Shown one piece after another: positions 7,387 through 14,385 of a stretch of DNA of 44,783 bases. Source of the DNA: Pseudomonadota bacterium (GTDB lineage: Bacteria > Pseudomonadota > Alphaproteobacteria > Reyranellales > Reyranellaceae); NCBI GenBank assembly GCA_018242505.1, contig JAFEBU010000081.1, positions 1-44,783 of the forward strand, written 5' to 3'. A program made the translations under genes and the position numbers. Every line of letters begins with the position of its first letter. Within the stretch, counting starts at the first letter, position 1. Below the pieces are notes generated by a model, which was not told where the DNA came from, made no database searches, and saw nothing but the letters and a program-made list of their open reading frames with translations.

Positions 7387-7797
7387 CTACGCCAGGAACT
7401 TCAGCCCATGGATCACCTTGTCGATGGTCTTGCGCGGGCCATGGAGGCCGATGCCGACAAGATCGAGGGCATCGGCGGGCGCCGCGGCGACGGCGGCGCG
7501 ATTGTCGACGTCGTTGCTGGTCTCGAACATGCGTTCGATATAGATCGCCGGCCGCAGCGCCCGCGAGAGCGCGCGTTGGTGCGTACGGCGCAATTCGTCG
7601 AGCGCGGCGCCATAGACGAACACAGGCTCGCGCACGAGCGCGCTGTAGAAACGGCCGGCCGAATCGCAATAGGGTTCGCCGATCATGTCAGGCGTGGTGC
7701 CCGCAAGGCCGCCGGCCAGGAAGGCCGCGACATTGGCGAGCTGCCAGCCGGCGAGGTCTCGCCGCAGGATCAGGGCGGTCTTGGTATCGTAGATCAT
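7387..7797 (-). CDS. DUF2000 family protein
   Basis: This is a 136-residue protein reading MIYDTKTALILRRDLAGWQL and ending NRAAVAAAPADALDLVG...GPRKTIDKVIHGLKFLA. The pattern (start with a DTK-x-A-x-x-LR segment, GEPY-D-x-x-G in the middle, a closing DLVG-x-x-LHGPR) is that of DUF2000, a small peptidyl-tRNA-hydrolase-like fold of unknown function. A second ATG at 7806 adds three residues; 7797 is chosen because a GGGGG lies just upstream. It is divergent from the AraC-type gene at 7858, with 60 bases between the starts, which suggests that regulator controls it. Confidence 0.8.
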   Translation of the reverse strand: MIYDTKTALILRRDLAGWQLANVAAFLAGGLAGTTPDMIGEPYCDSAGRFYSALVREPVFVYGAALDELRRTHQRALSRALRPAIYIERMFETSNDVDNRAAVAAAPADALDLVGIGLHGPRKTIDKVIHGLKFLA

Positions 7798-7857
7798 GAC
7801 CCCCATATCGGGCAGGATGGCGCCCCGGTCTTGAACGTTCGTGCACAGCACACCCCG

Positions 7858-8694
7858 ATGACCCAACCCGACGAGATCCGCTTCGACGCGCCGCGCGAGG
7901 GGCTGCAGCGCCTCTCGGCCCAGTTCGGCGGCCATGCCTACGACCTGCACCGCCACGAGACCTACGGCGTGGGGCTGACGCTTTTCGGCGCGCAGTCGTT
8001 CCACTATCGCGGGGCGCTGCGCACCAGCCGCTCCGGGCAGGTCATGGTGCTGCATCCCGACGAGGCGCATGACGGCCACGCGGGCGTGCCCGACGGCTTT
8101 GCCTACCGCATGCTCTATGTCGATCCGGCCGCGGTCAGCGCCGCGCTCGACGGCGCCGCCGTGCCCTATGTGCCCGATGTCGTGGCCTACGACCCCAATC
8201 TCGCGGCACTCCTGCGCGAGGCCTTCGCCGACTTCCCGCGCCCGTTCGAGCCGCTGGCGCTCGACGCGATCGTGGCGCGGCTCGCCGAACTCCTGGCCGC
8301 GCGCAGCGATGCGCCACCCGGGGCGAAGGCGACGCCGACGGCGCACAAGGCGGTCGGCCGCGCCCGCGACTTCCTGATCGCCGAAGCGCCGCGCATCGTC
8401 TTGTCGGAGGAACTCGAATCGGTGACCGGGCTCGACCGCTTCACCCTCGCCCGCCAGTTCCGCACCGCCTACGGCACCTCGCCGCACCGCTTCCAGGTCG
8501 GAAAGCGACTGGCTCGCGCCCAGGCCCTGATCGCGCGTGGCGAGTCCCTGTCGGAGGTCGCCGCTGCCACTGGCTTCGCCGACCAGAGCCACCTCACCCG
8601 CCACTTCTCCAACCGCTTCGGCCTCACCCCCGGCCGCTGGGCGACGCTGACGCGCAAGAGAAGGACGAAAGACTCCTCGCCACGCTCGGAATGA
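7858..8694 (+). CDS. AraC-family transcriptional regulator
   Basis: This is a 278-residue protein. The N-terminal cupin-like sensor (about 10-100) has the H-R-HETYGVGLT stretch and HPDEAHDGHAG of the AraC_binding fold. The C-terminal 100 residues hold two helix-turn-helix units: LSEELESVTGLDRFTLARQF...GTSPHRFQVGKRL and SLSEVAAATGFADQSHLTRH, ending F-GLTPGRW. The last residues (KDSSPRSE) and the stop are encoded by an intergenic repeat that starts at 8667, so the natural C-terminus has been replaced. The likely target is the divergent DUF2000 gene (inference). Confidence 0.9.
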   Translation: MTQPDEIRFDAPREGLQRLSAQFGGHAYDLHRHETYGVGLTLFGAQSFHYRGALRTSRSGQVMVLHPDEAHDGHAGVPDGFAYRMLYVDPAAVSAALDGAAVPYVPDVVAYDPNLAALLREAFADFPRPFEPLALDAIVARLAELLAARSDAPPGAKATPTAHKAVGRARDFLIAEAPRIVLSEELESVTGLDRFTLARQFRTAYGTSPHRFQVGKRLARAQALIARGESLSEVAAATGFADQSHLTRHFSNRFGLTPGRWATLTRKRRTKDSSPRSE

Positions 8695-8750
8695 CACGAT
8701 CTCGTTGATGCAAAAGTTGGTGTCATCCCGAGCGCAGCGAAGGATCTTTA
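8667..8750. repeat. palindromic repeat pair A
   Basis: A left-pointing copy (GAAAGACTCCTCGCCACGCT...GGAATGACAC) is followed by a right-pointing one (GTGTCATCCCGAGCGCAGCG...GGATCTTTA). The unit is about 32 bases. The left copy overlaps the 3' end of the AraC gene. Confidence 0.85.
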
Positions 8751-8909
8751 CCTTCAAGCGTGCAACACAAAGAAGATGGGGAGACAAGCGTGCTTTGTCC
8801 GGTGACTCTGCCCGATACGACCTGCTCGTCATCGAAGACAGTGAGGCGCGGCAGGTGATGTGGACCGATTTCGTTGAACGCCGCCAGCGATCCGCGTTTC
8901 ACGGCGGGG

Positions 8910-9013
8910 AAAGATTCCTCGCTGCGCTCGGAATGACACGACGTTGTTGAGGCAGAAGAGAGTGTCATCCCGGGTCGTGCGCGGTAGCCCGTGCGCTTTA
9001 GCAAGGGATCTTT
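8910..9013. repeat. palindromic repeat pair B
   Basis: The left copy AAAGATTCCTCGCTGCGCTC...GGAATGACACG is followed by the right copy GTGTCATCCCGGGTCGTGCG...AGCAAGGGATCTTT. The right copy is a longer variant with an internal GCGCGGTAGCCCGTGCGC hairpin. The 159 bases between A and B hold no recognisable gene but are themselves bracketed by facing copies. Confidence 0.85.
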
Positions 9014-9328
9014 GAGGGTCGTACCCGGCTACTACGTTTACATGCTGACCAATGCGAGACGGCAGGTCATGTATGTCGGTGTGACCAACAATCTCTAGAT
9101 CGCGTCGTCGAGCATCGCAGCGGCGGTGTCTTCACCCGAAGATACCGCGTCGACACGTTGGTCTACGCTGAAGAATACAAATACGTCGAAGACGCGATCG
9201 CGCGCGAAAAGGAAATCAAGGGCTGGCGGCGATCCAAGAAGGATGCCCTCGTCGAAGCGCTGAATCCGAGCTGGGCGAATCTGCTTGAGATCAACACGGT
9301 CAAGGATCCCTCGCCACGCTCGGAATGA
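9012..9328 (+). pseudogene. GIY-YIG nuclease family remnant
   Basis: From 9012 the frame reads VVPGYYVYMLTNARRQVMYV, then GVTNNL and TAG at 9096-9098. A one-base frame change then restores DRVVEHRSGGVFTRRYRVDT, LVYAEEYKYVEDAIAREKEI and KGWRRSKKDALVEALNPSWA. This is a near-complete GIY-YIG endonuclease domain of the small single-domain type: the YYVYML strand, Y-V-G-V-T-N-N-L, the H-R-x-G-G-x-F-T-x-R-Y motif, the catalytic Glu region AIAREKEIKGW, and the N-P-x-W end. A single frameshift with a stop inactivates it. It ends inside the next repeat, which supplies the KDPSPRSE tail. Confidence 0.8.
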
Positions 9329-9408
9329 CACGGTCTTGGCCGTAGCGCCCCATCCGTGTCCTCCCGAGTCGCGCGCGGTCGCCTGCGCGCTTTAGCGAGG
9401 GATCTTTA
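9301..9408. repeat. palindromic repeat pair C
   Basis: The left copy AAGGATCCCTCGCCACGCTC...GGAATGACACGG is followed by a right copy with TCCCGAGTCGCGCGCGG and TTTAGCGAGGGATCTTTA. With the right half of pair B it forms inverted ends around the GIY-YIG remnant. Confidence 0.85.
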
Positions 9409-9413
9409 TTCGA

Positions 9414-10238
9414 TCAGAGGCCGCCGTTCACCACCAGGCACTGGCCGCTGACATAGTCACTGTCGGGGCTGCAGAAGAGGTAGACCGAGCCTGCGGCCTC
9501 TTCCGGCAGGCCGCCGCGGCCGAGCGGGATCATCTGGTTCATGGCGGCGATGCGGCCGCCCTGCACGCCGATCTTGACCTTGCGGCCCTGGACCTCGATC
9601 TCGCCCGCCTCGCCCTGGCTCAAGGGCTTGGTGAGGCGCGTCTGGATGTAGCCGAAGGCGACGGCGTTCACCGTGACGTCGTAGCGGCCGAACTCCTTGG
9701 CCAGCGTTTTGGTGAGGCCGACGATGCCTGCCTTGCCGGCCGAATAGTTCGACTGGCCGGCATTGCCGTTCACGCCCGAGGTCGAGGAGATGTTCACCAC
9801 CTTGCGCACGATGCGCTTGCCCTCGGCGCGCTCCTTCTCGACTGCGCCCTTGAAGTGCTGCTGGAAGGCGCGCAGGACGCGGAACGGCGCGGTGAGATGG
9901 ACGTCGAGGATGGCGTACCACTGCTCGTCGCTCATCTTCTGGATGACCGAGTCCCAGGTGTAGCCGGCATTGTTCACCACGACGTGGCAGTCGCCGAAGG
10001 CGTCGACCGCGGTCTTGACGATGCGGTCGCCGAAGTCGGGCTTGGCGACGTCGCCGTTGCAGGCCACTGCCTTGCCGCCCATCTTCTCGATCTCGGCGAT
10101 GGTCTCCTTGGCCGGCGCCTCGTCGATGTCGTTGATCACCACCTTGGCGCCGTCACGCACCAGGCGCAGCGCGATCTCCTTGCCGATGCCGCGCCCCGAT
10201 CCGGTGACGATCGCGACCTTGCCGTCCATCTGACCCAT
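9414..10238 (-). CDS. SDR-family NAD(P)-dependent oxidoreductase
   Basis: This is a 274-residue classical SDR. The cofactor loop TGSGRGIG is at 12-19, NNAG at 89-92, the catalytic Ser in NISSTSG (150-156), and Y165/K169 in SNYSAGKA. An insertion (KRIVRKVV, and EIEVQGRKVKIGVQGGRIAA near 210-230) is larger than in FabG, suggesting a 3-hydroxyacyl-CoA dehydrogenase-type enzyme rather than FabG itself (inference). GAAGGAGAG precedes ATG 10238. It is the last gene of the leftward acyl-CoA cluster, where it could oxidise the hydroxyacyl-CoA made by the MaoC proteins. Confidence 0.85.
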   Translation of the reverse strand: MGQMDGKVAIVTGSGRGIGKEIALRLVRDGAKVVINDIDEAPAKETIAEIEKMGGKAVACNGDVAKPDFGDRIVKTAVDAFGDCHVVVNNAGYTWDSVIQKMSDEQWYAILDVHLTAPFRVLRAFQQHFKGAVEKERAEGKRIVRKVVNISSTSGVNGNAGQSNYSAGKAGIVGLTKTLAKEFGRYDVTVNAVAFGYIQTRLTKPLSQGEAGEIEVQGRKVKIGVQGGRIAAMNQMIPLGRGGLPEEAAGSVYLFCSPDSDYVSGQCLVVNGGL

Positions 10239-10274
10239 AGTGTCTCTCCTTCTTTCTTGGATTGCCTCCCAGCG

Positions 10275-10380
10275 CCGAGCATTGGAGAGGTGTCGCGGTC
10301 TTACCGCGACGGAGGAGTCGGAAGCTCATGCCCCCTCCGTCGGCGTACGACGCCGACACCTCCCCGGCTTTCCCGGGGGT
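10275..10380. repeat. dispersed repeat family 2, copy 1
   Basis: Contains GAGAGGTGTCGCGGTCTTAC, GACGGAGGAGTCGGAAGCTC and ATGCCCCCTCCG, closing with ACACCTCCCCGGCTTTCCCG. Related copies lie at 15893-16015 and 17148-17325. The two GAGGTGTCG/ACACCTCC ends are inverted, so the element can fold on itself. Confidence 0.6.
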
Positions 10381-10803
10381 TTAATTGAGCGCCACCGTGG
10401 CGTCGCCCTGCAGCGTGTCCTGGCCGTTCTGGTTGGTGCACTTGACCTCGAGGTCGACCAGCTTCTGGCCGCCCTCCTCGCGCTTGCCCGTGACCTTGCC
10501 GCTCACCGTGATCGTGTCGCCGACCCAGGTGATCGAGGTGAAGCGCGTGCCGAGCTTGCGCAGCTGCGTCTGCGGCACCCACGAGGTGACGAGGCGGCCG
10601 AGGAAGGCCATCGACAGCATGCCGTGGGCGAACACGTCCTTGAAGCCGAACTTCTTGGCGAAGTCGAGATCGACATGGATCGGATTGTGGTCGCCCGAGC
10701 CGCCGCAATAGAGCGCGAGCTGGTGACGGCTGATCGGTGCCAGCTTGAGCGGCGGCAGCGTGTCGCCGACCTTGATCTGATCGAACCTGGGAGCGGTCGT
10801 CAT
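10381..10803 (-). CDS. MaoC-family (R)-hydratase / dehydratase
   Basis: This is a 140-residue single hot-dog domain starting MTTAPRFDQIKVGDTLPPLK. The hydratase signature is present: YCGGSGDHNPIHVDLDFAKK carries the catalytic Asp and His of the D-x-NPIH motif, followed by VFAHGMLSMAFLG. ATG 10803 has GGGAGGA five bases upstream; a GTG at 10818 overlapping the previous stop is a weaker alternative. It probably pairs with the adjacent hot-dog protein (10815-11276) as a heterodimeric enoyl-CoA hydratase, as known for split MaoC enzymes such as the steroid-degradation ChsH1/ChsH2 type (inference). Confidence 0.85.
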   Translation of the reverse strand: MTTAPRFDQIKVGDTLPPLKLAPISRHQLALYCGGSGDHNPIHVDLDFAKKFGFKDVFAHGMLSMAFLGRLVTSWVPQTQLRKLGTRFTSITWVGDTITVSGKVTGKREEGGQKLVDLEVKCTNQNGQDTLQGDATVALN

Positions 10804-10814
10804 CTTGTCCTCCC

Positions 10815-11276
10815 TCACTTCTTGGCCGCGTCGGGGTTGCGCACGACGGTGATGCCCTTGGCCTTGGCCACCGGCTTGCCCGCCTGATCCTTGAGCTCGG
10901 TCTCCGACACCACGAACCAGAGCGCGCCGCCCTTCTTGTCGTAGATATCGACCACCTTCTGCTGGCAGGTGATCCTGTCGCCGACATGGACCGGGGCGAG
11001 GTACTCGTAATGCTGCTCGCCATGCAGGATCAGGCCGATATCGACGTTGAGCAGCCGCAACAGCCCGCCCTTGTCGGGATCGTCGTTGGTGATGGCGGTC
11101 AGGAACGTGGGCGGGGCGGGAATGGCGCGATAGCCCGCCTTCTTGGCCGCCGCCTCGTCCACATAGATCGGATTGTCCTCGCCGATGGCCTTGCAGAACA
11201 GCCGGATCTTGCCCGCCTCGACGGTGGTCGTGAATGGCTTGAACGTATGGCCGATGAGTTTCTTGTCGAGCTGCAT
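10815..11276 (-). CDS. MaoC-like N-terminal (FAS1-type) dehydratase subunit
   Basis: This is a 153-residue hot-dog protein. It starts MQLDKKLIGHTFKPFTTTVE, continues IRLFCKAIGEDNPIYVDEAA and ends with a strand TELKDQAGKPVAKAKGITVV. The second half of the hydratase motif reads NPIYVD, without the His of NPIH, so this is the non-catalytic or substrate-binding hot-dog half (FAS1-like N-terminal type). AGGAGG is upstream of ATG 11276. Its stop codon almost touches the start of the catalytic MaoC gene, which supports a two-subunit enzyme. Confidence 0.8.
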   Translation of the reverse strand: MQLDKKLIGHTFKPFTTTVEAGKIRLFCKAIGEDNPIYVDEAAAKKAGYRAIPAPPTFLTAITNDDPDKGGLLRLLNVDIGLILHGEQHYEYLAPVHVGDRITCQQKVVDIYDKKGGALWFVVSETELKDQAGKPVAKAKGITVVRNPDAAKK

Positions 11277-11304
11277 GGGCCCGCTTCCTCCTCCTCGAAT
11301 GAAG

Positions 11305-11328
11305 AACCCTCTTCCAGGGAAGAGGGTT
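11305..11328 (-). terminator. perfect 9-bp hairpin inside the acyl-CoA cluster
   Basis: AACCCTCTT (11305-11313) and AAGAGGGTT (11320-11328) are perfectly complementary with a six-base loop. It sits between the thiolase stop and the next start. No strong T-run follows on either strand, so it may be a processing or attenuation hairpin rather than a true terminator. Confidence 0.3.
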
Positions 11329-11349
11329 CGATATCGTGTCATCCCCACG

Positions 11350-11427
11350 TCCGTGTCATCCCGAGCGGAGCGCGGGATCTTTACCGGACCAGGAAAGATC
11401 CCTCGCCTACGACTCGGGGCGACACCA
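11350..11427. repeat. palindromic repeat pair D
   Basis: Facing copies CGTGTCATCCCGAGCGGAGC...GGGATCTTTA and AAAGATCCCTCGCCTACGAC...GGGGCGACACC are separated by about ten bases. The pair therefore forms one long hairpin between the thiolase and the MaoC subunit genes. Confidence 0.8.
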
Positions 11428-11450
11428 GACGTGGGACGACACCGTTTGCG

Positions 11451-12650
11451 TTATTCGAACCGGCCGACGATCGCCACGCTGGAGACGTTCTCGCGCGGAG
11501 CGCCGCCGAGATTGTGGGTCATGCCGATCCGCGGGTCCTTGAGCTGGCGCTTGCCGGCGCGGCCCTGGAGCTGCAGGTACATCTCGTAGAGCATGCGCAG
11601 GCCCGAGGCACCGATCGGGTGGCCGAAGCACTTGAGGCCGCCGTCGATCTGGCACGGGATCTTGCCGTCGGCATCGTAGAAGCCGTCGAGCACGTCCTTC
11701 CAGCCCTTGCCGGTCTCGGAGATGTGCAGGTCCTCCATGGTCACCAGCTCGGTCACCGAGAAGCAGTCATGCACCTCGAACATCGAGACTTCCGAGCGCG
11801 GATCCTTGATGCCGGCCTCCTCGTAGGCCTTCTTCGAGGCGATCCGCGTGGTGTGGAAGTAGCTGCCGTCCCACGAGTTGTGGCCCGACTCGGAGCCGTT
11901 GGAGACGGAGAGCTGCAGCGCCTTGACGCTGACGATGTCGTGCTTGCCCAGCGACTTGGCGATTTCGGGCGTGGTCACGATCGCCGCCGCCGCGCCGTCG
12001 GACACGCCGCAGCAGTCGAACAGGCCGAGCGGCGAGGCGATCATCGGGGCGTTCAGGATGGTGTCCATCTCGACCGCCTTCTGCAGGTGCGCCTTGGGGT
12101 TCTTCGCGCCGTTCTGGTGGCTCTTCCACGAGACGTGGCCGATCGCCTTCTTGAGGTCCTCGCCCGAGACGCCGTGCGCGGCCATGTAGGCCGTCGCGAG
12201 CTGCGCGAAGTTGCCCGGCGCCGTGCCGTTGGCGCTCCACAGCGCCTGCAGCGGGCCGCCGCGGCCGCCCGGCAGGCCGCCATAGCCCGTGTCCTTCAGC
12301 TTCTCCACGCCCAGCGCCAGCGCGAAGTCGGCTGCGCCCGACGCCACGGCGTAGCAGGCGCCGCGGAAGGCCTCGGTGCCCGACGCGCACATGTTCTCGA
12401 CATGCGTCACCGGGATGTTGGGCAGGCGCAGCGTCGTCGAGAGCGGAATGCCCGACTTGCCGACATGCACCTCGTCGATCGCGGTCGAGAACCAGGCGGC
12501 GTTGAGCTGCTTGGCGTCGATGCCGGCGTCGGAGATGCATTCCTTGTACGCCTCGAGCATCAGCTCCTCGGCGCCGCTGTCCCAGCGTTCGCCGAACTTG
12601 GAGCAGCCCATGCCGAGAATGGCGACCTTGTCCTTGATACCACGAGCCAT
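11451..12650 (-). CDS. thiolase / SCP-x-type acetyl-CoA acyltransferase
   Basis: This is a 399-residue thiolase-fold protein starting MARGIKDKVAILGMGCSKFG. The acyl-accepting Cys is C88 in VENMCASGTEAF. H294 in FEVHDCFSVTE and H344 in CFGHPIGASGL are the conserved active-site histidines. The C-terminal motif reads THNLGGAP, lacking the second catalytic Cys of biosynthetic thiolases, which places it in the SCP-x/archaeal-like group. The gene directly follows the HMGS-DUF35 fusion, and in archaea a thiolase, HMG-CoA synthase and DUF35 protein form one complex (established knowledge). A similar complex here is inference. The substrate is not determinable. Confidence 0.85.
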   Translation of the reverse strand: MARGIKDKVAILGMGCSKFGERWDSGAEELMLEAYKECISDAGIDAKQLNAAWFSTAIDEVHVGKSGIPLSTTLRLPNIPVTHVENMCASGTEAFRGACYAVASGAADFALALGVEKLKDTGYGGLPGGRGGPLQALWSANGTAPGNFAQLATAYMAAHGVSGEDLKKAIGHVSWKSHQNGAKNPKAHLQKAVEMDTILNAPMIASPLGLFDCCGVSDGAAAAIVTTPEIAKSLGKHDIVSVKALQLSVSNGSESGHNSWDGSYFHTTRIASKKAYEEAGIKDPRSEVSMFEVHDCFSVTELVTMEDLHISETGKGWKDVLDGFYDADGKIPCQIDGGLKCFGHPIGASGLRMLYEMYLQLQGRAGKRQLKDPRIGMTHNLGGAPRENVSSVAIVGRFE

Positions 12651-12699
12651 TGCAGGTCTCCTTGGTGAGGGTGGATTGGTAACTCTAGGAACTCTTGAA

Positions 12700-12810
12700 C
12701 TCTCGAAATCTTCCTCCCCTCCCCCGATCGGAGGAAGGGCTGGGAGAGGGGGTCGCTCACGAACGGCCGCCGCCCCGTCTCCCGACCTCTCCCTGGGGGA
12801 GAGGAACGTC
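12700..12810. repeat. GC-rich intergenic inverted repeats
   Basis: Contains CTTCCTCCCCTCCCCCGATC followed by GGAGGAAGGGCTGGGAGAGG, and then CCTCTCCCTGGGGGAGAGG. The stems are short and could fold. A related GGGGGAGAGG sequence occurs at 21027-21120. No gene is present in the 163-base gap. Confidence 0.45.
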
Positions 12811-12813
12811 ACG

Positions 12814-14259
12814 TCAGACCGGCGCCGCCTTCCAGAAGTAGCGCTTGAAGCCGCCGCGCATGGTGTCGTTGTCGCGGATGCGGAAGGTCATGCGCATCTT
12901 CGTGCCGACCTTCACCTGTTCCTTGTCGCTGTCGGTGAAGTCGGCCATGAAGCGGCCGCCCTCGGGGAAGGTGATCATGCCGTAGTAAGCCGGCGGATCG
13001 GGCGAGTAAGTGAGCGAGTCGGCGGTGAAGGACATCACCGACGCCTCGAGCCCCGCCATCGCGTACGGCTCCTGGCTGTCGACAGCATGGCAGTTGGGAT
13101 TGACGCAGACCTGGCTGCGCGGGAACTGCACGGTGCCGCACACCTTGCACTTGCCGCCGACCAGCCCGTAGATCATGTCGCGTTTGCGCCACAGGACCGA
13201 GAGCGCGGTCTTCTTGTCGAACTCCGCGCGCATGCCCTTCTCGATCGGCAGCATCTCGTTGAAGGCGAGGAACTTCATGTAGTTCTTCTCCTCCTTGCGC
13301 CGCGCCATCCAGCCCGACAGGCCCTTGCGCTTGGGCAGCTTCGCGTTCTCCGCCGTCACCTCGAACACCAGCACGTCGACGCCCTGGCCGAAGGCCACGA
13401 CCATGATCCTGTCGCCGGCCTTCGCCGTCTCCAGCGCATCGACCAGCATCACCAGGGCATGCGCCGCGCCCGTGTCGCCGAGATTGGCGCCCAGCAGGTC
13501 GCGCACTGCGCCCTCGCCGATGCCGCAGAGCTTGGCCATCTGCTTGGGCACCGCCGGCATCAGGCTCGGCATGATGAAGTGGGTGACGTCGCCGCCCTTG
13601 AGCTTGCACGCTTCGAGCGCCGCCTTGATCGCGGGCGGCACGATCTTCGAGTAGCCCTCGTCGCGGATCCAGCGCTCTTCCCAGCCATAGTCGAACTCCG
13701 CCTCGTCGCCGCGGAAATGGTCGACGAAGTCCATCGACACCGAGTGATGGCCCACCAGCTTGGCGATCACGTTCTCGGTGCCGCACAGCAGCGCCGCCGC
13801 GCCGTCGCCGTAGTTCAGCTCGTTGGACGAGGCCACGCGCGCCATGCGCTTGTCGGCCGCCGCGACCAGCGCCGGTCCGCCGCCGTTCCTGGAGGCATTG
13901 AGGCCCGCGATCAGGGCCGAGGTCCCCGCCTTCTGCGAGCCGCCGACGTCAGAGGCCAGCAGGTTCTGCTCGATCGACAGCGCCGTGCCGATCACGCCGG
14001 CGTTCTGGCGGTCCTTGAAGGGATGTGTGGTCGAGGCGAAGTAGAGCGAGCGCACATCCTCCGCCTTGTGGCTGGTCAGGCAGTCGCGCGACGCCTCAAC
14101 CGCCATGGTGATGGAGTCCTCGTCCCAATTGGCCATCGAGCGCTCGCCCTTCGCGAGCCCGCGCAGGCCGCCCGCAAACCACTTGTTGGCGTCGTACACC
14201 GCCTGACGGCTGAGCCGCAGGCGTGGCACATAGGCTCCGTAGGCGACGATCCCGACCAT
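12814..14259 (-). CDS. HMG-CoA synthase-like protein fused to DUF35 Zn-ribbon/OB-fold, catalytic Cys lost
   Basis: This 481-residue fusion has residues 1-315 with the HMG-CoA synthase/KAS III thiolase fold (MVGIVAYGAYVPRLRLSRQA, FASTTHPFKD, GGSQKAGTSAL, NYGDGAAALL, GDTGAAHALVMLVDALETAK). Residues 360-480 are a DUF35 unit: a rubredoxin-like knuckle with C371, C374, C385 and C390, then an OB-fold ending in KRYFWKAAPV. In archaeal HMGS the nucleophile lies in a CKAGT motif. Here the position is Gln109 (codon CAG), the Glu motif reads STTHPF instead of SESHPY, and the His position reads Ile229/Met230. So a normal HMGS reaction is unlikely. It may instead be a decarboxylating, retro-Claisen or scaffold partner for the thiolase encoded next (inference). 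Confidence 0.85.
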   Translation of the reverse strand: MVGIVAYGAYVPRLRLSRQAVYDANKWFAGGLRGLAKGERSMANWDEDSITMAVEASRDCLTSHKAEDVRSLYFASTTHPFKDRQNAGVIGTALSIEQNLLASDVGGSQKAGTSALIAGLNASRNGGGPALVAAADKRMARVASSNELNYGDGAAALLCGTENVIAKLVGHHSVSMDFVDHFRGDEAEFDYGWEERWIRDEGYSKIVPPAIKAALEACKLKGGDVTHFIMPSLMPAVPKQMAKLCGIGEGAVRDLLGANLGDTGAAHALVMLVDALETAKAGDRIMVVAFGQGVDVLVFEVTAENAKLPKRKGLSGWMARRKEEKNYMKFLAFNEMLPIEKGMRAEFDKKTALSVLWRKRDMIYGLVGGKCKVCGTVQFPRSQVCVNPNCHAVDSQEPYAMAGLEASVMSFTADSLTYSPDPPAYYGMITFPEGGRFMADFTDSDKEQVKVGTKMRMTFRIRDNDTMRGGFKRYFWKAAPV

Positions 14260-14385
14260 TCGCTCTCTTCCTTCCTCCAGCTGGCCGGCCGAGGAAGCCG
14301 GCTCATGAACGGTTGTTCATTGGGTCTTAGCGCGCTGGCCTACCGGGCGCGAGCCGGTTTTGGGCATGGCTGACAAAAAACGAAA

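Noticed and set aside
7303..7857. N-terminal extension of the AraC frame
   Set aside because: It would lie opposite the DUF2000 gene, and the AraC sensor domain begins only after ATG 7858.
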